A DNA stretch of 33,832 nucleotides from Actinomyces sp. (GCF_030530635.1 NZ_JAUMUL010000036.1:1-33832); one strand, 5' to 3'; positions 23,996 through 32,662 are shown, counted from the stretch's first letter. Made by a program: numbers and translations. The notes: generated by a model from the sequence alone, not told the origin.

Positions 23996-24025
23996 TTGCT
24001 CTGGTGGGGTGTCGTGAGGTAGTAT
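23996..24025 (+). promoter_or_regulatory. Predicted promoter of the second importer operon
   Basis: TTGCTC (23996-24001), an 18-bp spacer and TAGTAT (24020-24025) lie 117 bp before the lipoprotein gene. The predicted start (about 24032) falls just before the CGAAAATGTTTTCG palindrome. The remainder of the divergent gap 23891-24142 shows no other clear site. Confidence 0.5.
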
Positions 24026-24027
24026 CA

Positions 24028-24059
24028 GTTTGTCGGCGAAACAAACGAAAATGTTTTCG
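24028..24059. promoter_or_regulatory. LacI-type operator at the second importer
   Basis: CGAAAATGTTTTCG (24046-24059) is a 14-bp palindrome with six-base arms. An overlapping inverted repeat, GTTTGT-N7-ACAAAC (24028-24046), lies immediately before it. Placed at and just after the predicted transcription start, this is a textbook repressor position. The diverging LacI gene is the obvious candidate to bind here. Confidence 0.62.
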
Positions 24060-24142
24060 CCTGTGGACGACGGTGTCCACCGCCGCCTGCCTCCCTCGGT
24101 GCGGCGGCGTGGCCGCACCGGCCCGGTCTGAGAGGAATCACC

Positions 24143-25450
24143 ATGTACCAGCTGAAGATCTCCCGCCGGCGGATGACCGGCGGCATGCTCGCAGTAGGGG
24201 CGGCTGCCGCGCTCGCCGCCTGCGGTAACCGGCCCGGCGCCAGCTCCTCGGCCGGAAACGGTGCCACCGCCTGGGTTCTCACCGGCGGACCCGAACAGAC
24301 CTTCCGCGACTCCTTCGAGCGTTGGAACACCGCCCACTCCGATCGACAGATCGCCACCGAGTGGTTCGCCAACGACGCCTACAAGGAGAAGATCCGTACC
24401 GCCGTCGGTGCCGGCAACGCGCCGACTCTGCTGTACAACTGGGCCGGAGGCACACTTGCCGACTACGTGGCGAACAACCAGGTCATTGATCTGACCGAGT
24501 CCACCACCGCGGCGCAGGAACGCATCGTCCCCTCCTTGCTGGACCCCGGCAAGGTCGACGGCAAGGTCTACGCCCTGCCCAACAACAATGCTCAGCCGGT
24601 CATGCTCTACTACTCCAAGCCCGCATTCGAGGCCATCGGCGCGCAGCCGCCCACCACCTGGGACGAGTTGCTGGCGCTAGTCCCCGAGTTCACCGCCGCC
24701 GGTTATATCCCCTTCGCCGAGTCCGGTTCCTCCCAGTGGCCCTACCTGATGTGGATCGAGTACCTGACCGACCGCATCGGCGGCGCCGAGCCCTTCGCCA
24801 AGATCGTCGCGGGCGAGCAGGACGCCTGGTCGGACCCGGCCATCACCGGGGCGCTGGAGAAGATTCAGGAGCTGGTCAGGGCCGGCGGCTTCGGGGACTC
24901 CTACGGCTCGGTCGACGCCGACTCGGGCGCCGACATCGCCCTCATCCACACCGGCAAGGCGGCCATGATCCTCCAGGGCTCCTGGGTGTACGCCAACTTC
25001 CTCACCGACGCCCCGGAGTTCATGAGCAACGGCAACCTCGGCTACACGGATTTCCCCTCGGTGGCCGACGGCACCGGCGACCTGTCCAACATCGTCGGCA
25101 ATCCCGCCAACTACTGGTCGGTGGCGTCGAACGGCTCACAAGAGGTCCAGCAGATCGCCATCGACTACCTCAATGAGGAGCTCTACAACGAGGACTACAT
25201 TCAGGCCCTGGTTACGGGCGGCACCATTCCGGCCGCGCTGGAGGCCGACGACGCCATCGCCGCCTCCGAGCACGCCGAGTACCTCGCCTACGGCTATGAC
25301 ATGGTGAAGAACGCCGCTAACTTCACTCAGTCGTGGGACCAGGCTCTGCCCCCGGCCGCGGCGCAGGAGCTGCTCACCAACCTTTCGCAGATCTTCCTGC
25401 TCCAACTGAAGCCCGAACAGTTCGTCACCAATATGAATGCGACCCTGTGA
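24143..25450 (+). CDS. Oligosaccharide-binding lipoprotein of ABC importer
   Basis: A protein of 435 residues in the extracellular solute-binding family 1 (MsmE/BxlE-like). The signal has SRRRMTGGMLAVG and the lipobox LAAC with acceptor C27, consistent with Tat-dependent lipoprotein export. The mature protein starts with a Ser/Gly-rich linker and then WVLTGGPEQTFRDSFERWN, typical of sugar-binding proteins. PTTWDELLALVPEFTAAGYIPFAESG is a common family segment. GAGAGGA precedes the ATG at 24143. It is the first gene after the operator and is followed by two permeases. Xylobiose or longer xylooligosaccharides are the likely ligands because the operon ends in a beta-xylosidase. Confidence 0.89.
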   Translation: MYQLKISRRRMTGGMLAVGAAAALAACGNRPGASSSAGNGATAWVLTGGPEQTFRDSFERWNTAHSDRQIATEWFANDAYKEKIRTAVGAGNAPTLLYNWAGGTLADYVANNQVIDLTESTTAAQERIVPSLLDPGKVDGKVYALPNNNAQPVMLYYSKPAFEAIGAQPPTTWDELLALVPEFTAAGYIPFAESGSSQWPYLMWIEYLTDRIGGAEPFAKIVAGEQDAWSDPAITGALEKIQELVRAGGFGDSYGSVDADSGADIALIHTGKAAMILQGSWVYANFLTDAPEFMSNGNLGYTDFPSVADGTGDLSNIVGNPANYWSVASNGSQEVQQIAIDYLNEELYNEDYIQALVTGGTIPAALEADDAIAASEHAEYLAYGYDMVKNAANFTQSWDQALPPAAAQELLTNLSQIFLLQLKPEQFVTNMNATL

Positions 25451-25489
25451 CGGCCGCATGGGCCCCATCCATGTCAAACAGGATCGATC

Positions 25490-26425
25490 ATGATCAGTCT
25501 CCCCGCCCGCCGCTTAGCATCCGGACGCGTCCGCCTATCGCGCGGGCGCGGCGCGGGCGCCGGCCCCTCCGGCTGGTACGCCGCGCCGGCGCTCGTCTTC
25601 TTCGGCTGTTTCGCCCTCGTTCCGCTCGTCGGCGTGTTCGTGCTGTCCTTCATGAACTGGGACGGCCTGGGCTCGCTGTCCTTCGCCGGCACGAACAATT
25701 GGAACCGGATGCTCGGTAATGCCACCACCCAGCATGCGATCATCCTGACCCTGATCATGACGGTCATGTGCTGGGTCATCCAGACCCCGATCAGTCTGCT
25801 GCTGGGAGTCTTCATGGCCGGGCAGCAGCGCTACCGCGGCGTGCTGGCGGTGCTGTACTTCCTGCCGCTGCTATTCAGCGCCACCGCGGTGGGCATCGCC
25901 TTCACCGCACTCCTGGACCCCAATTTCGGCATGTCGAGGGCCTTCGGGCTTGATGTACTGGCACGTGATTTCCTGGGCAATCCGACCTTGGCCCTGCCCG
26001 CCATCATGGTGGTCATCGCCTGGTGCTTCGTCCCCTTCCACTCCCTGCTCTACCAGGGCGCAGCCCGCCAGATCCCGGCCAGCATCTACGAGGCGGCGAT
26101 GATCGACGGCGCCAGTCGGGTGCAGAACTTCTTCTACATCACCCTGCCGCAATTGCGGAACACGATCATCACCTCCTCCACCCTGATGATCACCGGCTCG
26201 CTGACCTACTTCGACCTGATCTTCGTGATGACGGCCGGCGGGCCGGGTAATGCCACGCGTGTGCTGCCCCTGGACATGTACCTGACCGGATTCCGGTCCT
26301 ACAACATGGGCGGTGCCAGCGTCATCGGCGTCATTCTGGTCGTCGTCGGCCTGCTCATCGCCTGGCTGCTCAACCATGTCTCTGGCAGCGCCAAGATGGA
26401 CAGTGACATGGAAGGAGCCGTGTGA
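25490..26425 (+). CDS. ABC sugar transporter permease, MalF/MsmF type
   Basis: A protein of 311 residues with a basic N terminus and six expected membrane segments, the first being WYAAPALVFFGCFALVPLVGVFVLSF. The EAA loop contacting the ATPase is YEAAMIDGASRVQNFFYITLPQL. The segment MNWDGLGSLSFAGTNNWNRML is typical of MsmF/BxlF proteins. It starts 39 bp after the binding-protein gene with only a weak AGGA ahead of the ATG, and its stop overlaps the next gene. Confidence 0.9.
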   Translation: MISLPARRLASGRVRLSRGRGAGAGPSGWYAAPALVFFGCFALVPLVGVFVLSFMNWDGLGSLSFAGTNNWNRMLGNATTQHAIILTLIMTVMCWVIQTPISLLLGVFMAGQQRYRGVLAVLYFLPLLFSATAVGIAFTALLDPNFGMSRAFGLDVLARDFLGNPTLALPAIMVVIAWCFVPFHSLLYQGAARQIPASIYEAAMIDGASRVQNFFYITLPQLRNTIITSSTLMITGSLTYFDLIFVMTAGGPGNATRVLPLDMYLTGFRSYNMGGASVIGVILVVVGLLIAWLLNHVSGSAKMDSDMEGAV

Positions 26426-27258
26426 TGAGGCTGCTCCGTGGGGGAATGCGACCCAATCTGATCGGCGCTCTTTTCGGCTGGGTCTGGCTGGCGATCGCCG
26501 TGGTCCCGATCTACTACATCATCGTCACCAGTCTGCGCACTCAGGCCGACTATTACGTCGAGAACCCACTGTCCCCGCCTTCCAACCCGACGCTGGACGC
26601 CTACATACAGGTCTTCGCGAACGATTTCTGGACCTACTTCCTCAACTCCGTCATTGTGACGGTGGCGACCGTTGCCGTAATCCTCGTGGTCTCCTTCATG
26701 GCCGCCTACGTGATCGTGCGCAGCCGCACCGCCTTCTCCAGCCGTATCTTCTCTCTGTTCCTGCTGGGCATTGCCATACCGATCCAGGCGACCATCGTGC
26801 CCGTCTACTACCTGATCGTGCAGCTCGGCCTGTATGACACTCTTTGGGCCCTCATCCTGCCCTCGGTCGCCTTCGCCATCCCCATATCGGTACTCATTCT
26901 GACCAATTTCCTGCGGGATGTGCCTCGGGAGCTGTTCGAGTCGATGAAGGTCGACGGCGCCACCGACTGGCAGATGCTCTGGCGGCTGGCGGCACCTATG
27001 TGCCGGCCCGCGCTGGTGACCGTGGCCATCTATGACGCTCTCAACGTGTGGAACGGGTTCCTGTTCCCCCTGGTGCTCACCCAGAGCGCCGACAAACGCG
27101 TGCTGCCATTGTCGCTGTGGAACTTCCAGGGGGCCTTCTCGTCCAACACGCCCGCCATCCTCGCCGCCGTCGTGCTCTCCGCCCTGCCGCTCATCGTCGC
27201 CTACGCCTGTGGGCGCCGGCAGATGGTGGCCGGACTGACCGCCGGCGTCGGCAAGTAA
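26425..27258 (+). CDS. ABC sugar transporter permease, MalG/MsmG type
   Basis: A protein of 277 residues and the partner permease. The first membrane segment is FGWVWLAIAVVPIYYIIVTSL and the EAA loop is FESMKVDGATDWQMLWRLAAP. The ATG at 26425 shares its first base with the preceding TGA (TGATG) and follows GAAGGAG at 26411-26417. A GTG one codon earlier is possible but closer to the ribosome-binding site. As with the first importer, no ATPase gene accompanies the permeases. Confidence 0.9.
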   Translation: MRLLRGGMRPNLIGALFGWVWLAIAVVPIYYIIVTSLRTQADYYVENPLSPPSNPTLDAYIQVFANDFWTYFLNSVIVTVATVAVILVVSFMAAYVIVRSRTAFSSRIFSLFLLGIAIPIQATIVPVYYLIVQLGLYDTLWALILPSVAFAIPISVLILTNFLRDVPRELFESMKVDGATDWQMLWRLAAPMCRPALVTVAIYDALNVWNGFLFPLVLTQSADKRVLPLSLWNFQGAFSSNTPAILAAVVLSALPLIVAYACGRRQMVAGLTAGVGK

Positions 27259-27306
27259 CCACTGTCCGAACCAACCGCTCGAACCGAATCCGAAAGAGGA
27301 AAGAAC

Positions 27307-28359
27307 ATGTCCCTCGCCCCCGAGGCGGCCGCAACGGTCGCTTCGCCACAGATCATGCGTGCCTCCGTCCTGAAAGCGGCGGGCGTTGTCGTCATGGAGG
27401 AACGCCCCGTCCCCACTCCGGAAAGCGACCAGGTGCTGGTCCGCATCGAGTCCGTGGGCGTTTGCGGCTCCGACGTCCACTACTACCGGCACGGACGAAT
27501 AGGAGACCGCGTCGTGCGTGCACCCATGATCCTCGGACACGAGTCCGCCGGCACCATCGTCGCCGTGGGCGCCGACGTCGATCCCGCCCGGGTGGGTCAG
27601 CGGGTCTCCATTGAGCCGCAGCGCTGCTGCCGGGTATGCAAGTATTGCAAGCGCGGTGAGTACAACCTGTGTCCGCACATCGAGTTCTACGCCACGCCGC
27701 CTATTGATGGCAGTTTCGCCGAGTACGCCCTCATCCAGGACGACTTCGCCCACCCCATCCCCGACGGCATGTCCTTCGACGCCGCCGCGTTGCTAGAGCC
27801 GCTGAGCGTCGGCATTGCCGCCGCGCGGAAGGCGCATATCGGTGTGGGTGACAGCGTTCTCATCGCGGGCGCCGGCCCCATCGGGGTGATCGTCGCTCAG
27901 GTTGCGCGGGCCTGCGGGGCCGGTACCGTCGTCATTACCGACCCCGTGGAGCAGCGCCGCCGCACCGCTTTGGGGCTGGGAGTGACCGAGGCCTACGCCC
28001 CGGGGGACGCCGCACTCAACTCACGCGCCTTCACCGCCTTTTTCGACGCCACCGGGGTGACCGCCGCCGTCGTGGACGGCATTAAGCACGTGGAGCCGGG
28101 CGGCTCGGCGATCATCATCGGCATGGGGGACGACGACATGCTCCTGCCGGTGGCACACATAACCAGTCGCGAGGTCAACGTCACCGGCATCTTCCGCTAC
28201 CACAACACCTGGCCCACCGCCATCGAAATGGTCGCCTCCGGGAAGGTCGATCTCGATTCTCTGGCAACCGACCACTATGGGCTGGCCGACGCCGAAACCC
28301 CGCTGCGGGACCGGCCCGCCCCCACCACCCTGAAGAGCATGGTCCACCCCCAGCGCTGA
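27307..28359 (+). CDS. Zinc-dependent polyol dehydrogenase (xylitol/sorbitol dehydrogenase type)
   Basis: A protein of 350 residues of the medium-chain dehydrogenase family. The catalytic zinc ligands appear to be C53 (GVCGSD), H78-E79 (GHES) and E164 (LLEP). The structural zinc cysteines are C108, C111, C114 and C122. The NAD-binding loop is AGAGPIGVIVAQ. Sequence such as DVHYYRHGRIGD is typical of L-iditol/sorbitol and xylitol dehydrogenases, which interconvert a polyol and a ketose such as xylulose. A GAGGAAAG ribosome-binding site supports the ATG. The extra N-terminal residues before MRASVLKAAG (M17) are not family sequence. Its place between the xylooligosaccharide permeases and the beta-xylosidase suggests a role for xylitol or another polyol, not shown directly. 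Confidence 0.82.
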   Translation: MSLAPEAAATVASPQIMRASVLKAAGVVVMEERPVPTPESDQVLVRIESVGVCGSDVHYYRHGRIGDRVVRAPMILGHESAGTIVAVGADVDPARVGQRVSIEPQRCCRVCKYCKRGEYNLCPHIEFYATPPIDGSFAEYALIQDDFAHPIPDGMSFDAAALLEPLSVGIAAARKAHIGVGDSVLIAGAGPIGVIVAQVARACGAGTVVITDPVEQRRRTALGLGVTEAYAPGDAALNSRAFTAFFDATGVTAAVVDGIKHVEPGGSAIIIGMGDDDMLLPVAHITSREVNVTGIFRYHNTWPTAIEMVASGKVDLDSLATDHYGLADAETPLRDRPAPTTLKSMVHPQR

Positions 28360-28391
28360 GACCCTCATCGCCGTCGTCCGCAACCACAGAA

Positions 28392-30374
28392 ATGAGCCCA
28401 CACATGCCCACCGTCTTCCACGTGTCCCCTTCCGGCTCCGATGCCGCACCCGGCGACGCCGCCGCCCCCTTCCGCACCATCAACCGCGCCGCCCGCGCCG
28501 CCATGCCCGGTGACACCGTCCTCATCCACGGGGGCACCTACCGTGAGTGGGTGCGGCCCCCGCGCACGGGACTCGACGGCGACCGGCGCATCACCTTCGC
28601 CGCGGCTCCCGGAGAGCGCCCGGTGCTCAAGGGCTCCGAGGTCGTGACCGGCTGGAAGCGGGAGACTGACGCCGTCTGGCGGGTGGATCTGCCGAATGCC
28701 ATGTTCGGCGATTTCAACCCCTTCGCCGAGCCGATTGAGGGCGACTGGATCGTCTACCCGTCTCAACAGGCTCCGCGCAAGCACTTGGGGGAGGTGTACC
28801 TGGACGGGCGCAGCCTATTCGAGGCGACTAGCCGTGATCAGGTGGACGCCCCGCCTCGCCGCACGCAGGATGTGGATCAGTGGACCGGCACGCCCGAGCC
28901 CGTGCGCGACCCCGACTGGACTCGGCGCGTCTGGTACGCCGAGGTGGGGGAGCGGGCCACCACCGTCTGGGCGAACTTCGGGCCGACGGACCCGAACGAG
29001 TCGCTGGTGGAGGTCAACGTGCGTCGCAGCGTGTTCTACCCGGCAGTGCACCACATCAACTACATCACGGTGCGCGGCCTGGAACTGGCTCAGGCGGCCA
29101 CCCCCTGGGCGCCGCCGACGGCGGACCAGCCGGGGTTGATCGGCCCCAATTGGGCTAAGGGCTGGGTGATTGAGGACTGCGACATCCACGACGCCAAGTG
29201 CTCCGCCGTCTCCTTGGGCAAGGAGAACTCCTCGGGGGACAACTGGGCCGCCGAGCGCCTGGACAAGCCCGGCTACCAGTACCAATTGGAGGCGGTCTTC
29301 TCCGCCCGCCGGGTGGGCTGGTCCAGGGAGATGATCGGCTCGCACGTGGTGCGTCGCAATCACATTCACGACTGCGGGCAGACCGGCATCGTCGGCCACC
29401 TGGGCTGCGTATTCTCCGTGATCGAGGACAACCACATTCACCACATCGCCACTAAGCGGGAGTTCTACGGCTACGAGATCGCCGGCATCAAACTGCATGC
29501 AGCCATCGACACGATCCTGCGCCACAACCTGATTGAGGACTGCACCTTGGGTACCTGGCTGGACTGGGAGGCGCAGGGCACGCGCGTGACGCGCAACGTG
29601 TATCGCCGCAACACCCGCGACCTGTTCATTGAGGTCAGCCACGGCCCCTACCTGGTGGACCACAACATATTCGCCTCACCGGTCTCCCTGGAGGGGCACT
29701 CCCAGGGCGGCGCCTACGTCAACAACCTTCTGCTCGGAGTGGTCGCCAACCAGCCCATCATCGAGCGGCCCACGCCCTACCACCTGCCGCACTCCACGCA
29801 GGTGGCCGGGTACGCGGCCATCCGCGGCGGGGACGACCGGTACGTCGCCAACCTGTTCCTGTCCACCATGGGGGAGTCTGCATTCGTCGATCCGCCCGCA
29901 CACCGGAAGATCAGCGACGGCACCGCCCTGTTCGATGCGCATCCCCACGGCGTGCATGCCTACCTGGTGCAGGTCGACGACCCCTCCAAGGGGGACCATG
30001 AGCGCTTCGAAGGCGTGGAACTGCCCGTGCACGTGCGTGACAACGCCTACGGCAACGGCGCCCCCGTCTATGTGCATGAGACGCGACCGGTCCAACTCGG
30101 AGAGGTGAATGTCGCGATCGAGGACGCCGACGGTGGTGGCGTAGAGCTGGTGATTGAGCTGCCGGAGGCCTTTGCCACGGCAGCCTCGATGACGATTGCC
30201 GGACGGGACTTGGGGCGCGCCTGGTATCCGGATGCCGCTTGGGAGAACCCGGACGGCAGCGAGGTATTCGCCGACGTCGACCTGGTAGGCGGCGTCAAGG
30301 ACCACGACGCCGCCTACCCGGCCGGGCCGCTCGCCGATCTGAGGCCGGGGGTGAATCGCGTGCGGATCTGGTGA
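28392..30374 (+). CDS. GH120 beta-xylosidase, right-handed beta-helix
   Basis: A protein of 660 residues that releases xylose from xylooligosaccharides in the cytoplasm. It can be recognised over its length as a relative of Thermoanaerobacterium XylC, the founding GH120 enzyme. Shared segments include TPWAPPTADQPGLIGPNW, GKPGYQYQLEAVF-like sequence, EFYGYEIAGIKLHAAID and GPYLVDHNI. The predicted nucleophile is D391 in WLDWEAQGT and the acid/base E414 in FIEVSHGP. Their spacing of 23 equals D382/E405 of XylC. The parallel beta-helix is followed by a C-terminal beta domain (from about 560). There is no signal peptide. No good ribosome-binding site is visible. The ATG at 28404 is an equally good start. 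It closes the second importer operon. Confidence 0.93.
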   Translation: MSPHMPTVFHVSPSGSDAAPGDAAAPFRTINRAARAAMPGDTVLIHGGTYREWVRPPRTGLDGDRRITFAAAPGERPVLKGSEVVTGWKRETDAVWRVDLPNAMFGDFNPFAEPIEGDWIVYPSQQAPRKHLGEVYLDGRSLFEATSRDQVDAPPRRTQDVDQWTGTPEPVRDPDWTRRVWYAEVGERATTVWANFGPTDPNESLVEVNVRRSVFYPAVHHINYITVRGLELAQAATPWAPPTADQPGLIGPNWAKGWVIEDCDIHDAKCSAVSLGKENSSGDNWAAERLDKPGYQYQLEAVFSARRVGWSREMIGSHVVRRNHIHDCGQTGIVGHLGCVFSVIEDNHIHHIATKREFYGYEIAGIKLHAAIDTILRHNLIEDCTLGTWLDWEAQGTRVTRNVYRRNTRDLFIEVSHGPYLVDHNIFASPVSLEGHSQGGAYVNNLLLGVVANQPIIERPTPYHLPHSTQVAGYAAIRGGDDRYVANLFLSTMGESAFVDPPAHRKISDGTALFDAHPHGVHAYLVQVDDPSKGDHERFEGVELPVHVRDNAYGNGAPVYVHETRPVQLGEVNVAIEDADGGGVELVIELPEAFATAASMTIAGRDLGRAWYPDAAWENPDGSEVFADVDLVGGVKDHDAAYPAGPLADLRPGVNRVRIW

Positions 30375-30384
30375 GGGTCGCAAA

Positions 30385-30429
30385 AGGCTCGGTTGTAGTC
30401 GCGCAGGAATGCGGACCACAACCGAGCCT
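30385..30429. terminator. Stem-loop between GH120 gene and islet protein gene
   Basis: AGGCTCGGTTGT (30385-30396) pairs perfectly with ACAACCGAGCCT (30418-30429) around a 21-nt loop. The plus strand has AAAA just before the stem, so a minus-strand transcript would end in a short U-run. The hairpin therefore looks best suited to the minus-strand gene at 30480, and may also stop transcription of the GH120 operon. Confidence 0.65.
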
Positions 30430-30479
30430 CAAGCATCAAGACGTGAAAACGCAATGGCTGAAAGCAACGCGCGTGCGGG

Positions 30480-31625
30480 TCAACCGGACAGACGTGCCAG
30501 ACGGCGGATCAGTATCTTGCGTTTGCGGTGAAGACGCCACCAACTCAATGTGTGCCGGACCTGGAGTAAGCCGAGCTCTTGCAAACTCGGTAAACCCATC
30601 CGGTCCAGTTCGCGACTCGCACTATCCTCATCGCGATTGCAGTCCTCAATGATGCGGTGGGCCTCGCGTACTCGATCAGAACCGAGTGGGTGTGAGGCGA
30701 TTTGTGTGTCGATAACTCGGATTCTGGCGGTAATATCCGCGACTCGCGGTCGCATGAATATCATTTCGACTCGCCTCCCGAATATGCAGGCAAATGCCCC
30801 CCGTCCGAAGGCTGCGAGAATTGATGCTGGATTGCCCATTGAGGCGATCGCAGTAATCTGCGGGCCTGCTATCCCAATGCCGACGAGGCACTTGATCATC
30901 CAGGGTGCAAGCCAGATCGGATCTGCTACGATCGGATAGACGGCGTTCTCTGTGGATGTATGGTCGATCACCTGCGTGAGCGTGTTCCCATCAATCTCGT
31001 ACCAGGTGGGGATATTCTTTCCCTCGGCGTCGGTTGCCCATGCCGAGCCCGCAGCAAGGACTGCTGTCCCATCTTCGTCGACCACGACCGCACCGACATA
31101 AATTAGCTCAATGTGTTGGTCGGGTTGAAGGTCGATGTCGTACGAGTATCGCGTAGGGGCATCGCTGTCGTTGATCGTAGTGAGCATCTGAACTCCGCGG
31201 TCGGTTACGATTACGGAGTTTGCGGCTCCCTCGTCGGGGAACACCACCGTGCCATCACTGAGAACTTCGGCATCTTCCGCGTCTGCGATGTCGGGGAGCT
31301 GGATATTAATCGATGTGCCATCCTCGTCGATGAAGGTGATTCCTTCATTTCCGTCTGTAGGCACATCAATAGTCCCGCCGCCCAAGCTGGTTATTCCAGT
31401 TCCTTGTGAGTTGATCGGTTGGAAAATGAGGGTCGTATCATGGTCCTTGAGGTTTGCGAGTGCCTCGGCAACTAGATCTTCTGTCACCGGTTCCGGTGGC
31501 CGTTCAATCGCTCCGACATTGGTTGACATTGTGAAGAATACGGCGGCTGCGAGGCAGGCTACACCAATTCTTCTGCTCGGATGCTTTGTTGTCGTCAGGG
31601 TAGGTCCTTTCGTGTTGCGCTTCAT
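30480..31625 (-). CDS. Secreted protein of unknown function with hydrophobic/basic C terminus
   Basis: Not assigned to a family. The 381 residues begin with a basic start and a signal-like stretch (IGVACLAAAVFFTMSTNVGA, about 20-39). Residues 40-228 are acidic and rich in short beta-strand-like segments and DEDGT turns. YPIVADPIW (230-238) recalls a motif that, from memory, often closes the N-terminal part of secreted actinobacterial proteins whose C termini vary. Next is a Gly/Ala-rich hydrophobic stretch (about 240-285, WMIKCLVGIGIAGPQITAI and GRGAFACIFG). A strongly basic tail (286-381) ends in HRKRKILIRRLARLSG. The base composition is visibly lower in GC than all neighbours, and an IS remnant lies beside it, so transfer is likely. 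There is no clear ribosome-binding site at the ATG. A toxin- or bacteriocin-like role is only a guess. Confidence 0.72.
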   Translation of the reverse strand: MKRNTKGPTLTTTKHPSRRIGVACLAAAVFFTMSTNVGAIERPPEPVTEDLVAEALANLKDHDTTLIFQPINSQGTGITSLGGGTIDVPTDGNEGITFIDEDGTSINIQLPDIADAEDAEVLSDGTVVFPDEGAANSVIVTDRGVQMLTTINDSDAPTRYSYDIDLQPDQHIELIYVGAVVVDEDGTAVLAAGSAWATDAEGKNIPTWYEIDGNTLTQVIDHTSTENAVYPIVADPIWLAPWMIKCLVGIGIAGPQITAIASMGNPASILAAFGRGAFACIFGRRVEMIFMRPRVADITARIRVIDTQIASHPLGSDRVREAHRIIEDCNRDEDSASRELDRMGLPSLQELGLLQVRHTLSWWRLHRKRKILIRRLARLSG

Positions 31626-31682
31626 TGCGTGTACTGGTCAGCCTACATACGGTGTGGCTCTCCCGTCAATGGGCCTATGGGG

Positions 31683-31699
31683 TGAGCCGATGGGATGAG
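31683..31699. repeat. Direct repeat at left end of insertion sequence
   Basis: TGAGCCGATGGGATGAG recurs exactly at 32663-32679. The last four bases (TGAG) are also the first four of the left terminal inverted repeat. Whether this is a target duplication or part of the ends is unclear. Confidence 0.75.
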
Positions 31700-32661
31700 C
31701 CTTTCTTATCGGGGTTGAGGGCGGGGGCTAGGGATGGTTGGGGTGGTGCGGTTAGGTGGGTGTGTCGTTGATGGGTGCACGCGGAGCCCTCCGACAGCAT
31801 GGGTTTCGACCAAGAAATATCAAGCCCGGAAATGAGGCCCCGCGCGGGTGTCCTATCGTGCCACCCTCGACGTCCCCGTGGCTACTGCCCGCACCGTCTC
31901 GCGCTGGATCGCAGCCCACCGCAAGGCCCACGACGCCCGTCCCTGGCAGCGGGTCGCCACCAGCTGGGTGCAGGCTGTCATGCTGCTGCGCTGGCTGATC
32001 GACGCCACCGATGTGGCCGCCGTCGCCCGCGACGCAGGAGTCTCGCCCGCCACCGGCTACCGGTACCAGCCGCGAGGCCCTGGACGTCGTATCCTCAAAG
32101 GCGCCGGACCTGCCCGACGTGCTACGCACCCTGAAGGACAACGGGGAGCCGTTCGTGTGCCAGGGGCGGGACCCTGATCCGTACCGACCGGGTCGCCGAG
32201 CGGGACCCCGACACCGGATACCACCTGTGGTACTCGGGCAAGCACAGGGCCCTCACGCGGGAACATCCAAGTGCTTACCGACTCAACCGGCTACCCCGTG
32301 TGGACCTCGCCGGCGGAGCCCGGCTCCACCCACGACATCACCGCCGCCCGTGAGCACGCTCTGCCCGCCCTATACCCCGCCGCCGCCGGTGGCATGGTGA
32401 CACTGGCGGACAAGGGGTACGTGGGCGCCGGCATCGGCATCAAGACGCCCATCAAGGGCTCCAAACCCGACACCGGGGCACGCTCCTACAACCAGATCCA
32501 GGCCAGTCTGCGGGCCCCCGCCGAAAGAGCCAACGCCCTCCTCAAACACTTCAAAGCCCTCAAACGAGTCACCCCCGACCCATCAACCATCACCAACATC
32601 ACCGCCACCGCCCTCGTCATCCTCAACCTAAACAACAGCCTCCCCTGATGAGAAAGGCTCA
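31696..32661 (+). mobile_element. Decayed IS5-like insertion sequence, 966 bp
   Basis: The terminal inverted repeats are TGAGCCTTTCTTATCGGGG (31696-31714) and, at 32643-32661 on the other strand, TGAGCCTTTCTCATCAGGG, agreeing at 17 of 19 positions. Between them lies a single broken transposase reading frame on the plus strand. The size and the transposase type (DDE_Tnp_4 with an N-terminal helix-turn-helix) fit small IS5-family elements. The ends are intact but the transposase is not, so the copy could move only if another copy supplies the enzyme. Confidence 0.8.
31848..32648 (+). pseudogene. Broken IS5-type transposase
   Basis: The original protein can be followed through three frame changes, each equivalent to one added base. 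The first frame carries VSRWIAAHRKAHDARPWQRV and the HTH-like DAGVSPATGYRYQ to about 32068. The second carries REALDVVSSKAPDLPDVLRT to about 32163. The third carries TLIRTDRVAERDPDTGYHLW to about 32255. Back in the first frame come TDSTGYPVWTSPAEPGSTHD, LADKGYVGAG and PAERANALLKHFKALKR. The second catalytic Asp (THD) and the Glu (PAER) remain. The first Asp, expected in an LDGT motif near 32160, is destroyed at the second frameshift. The start is probably the GTG at 31848. Confidence 0.8.
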
Positions 32662-32662
32662 A

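Noticed and set aside
23891..24337. Upstream extension of the second LacI gene into the binding-protein gene
   Set aside because: The open frame continues but would cross the operator and promoter of the divergent operon. GAGGAGG and the helix-turn-helix place the start at 23890.
32068..32255. Frame changes in the transposase considered as programmed frameshifting
   Set aside because: Three separate shifts occur without slippery heptamers, and the first catalytic Asp is lost at one of them, so decay is the simpler explanation.
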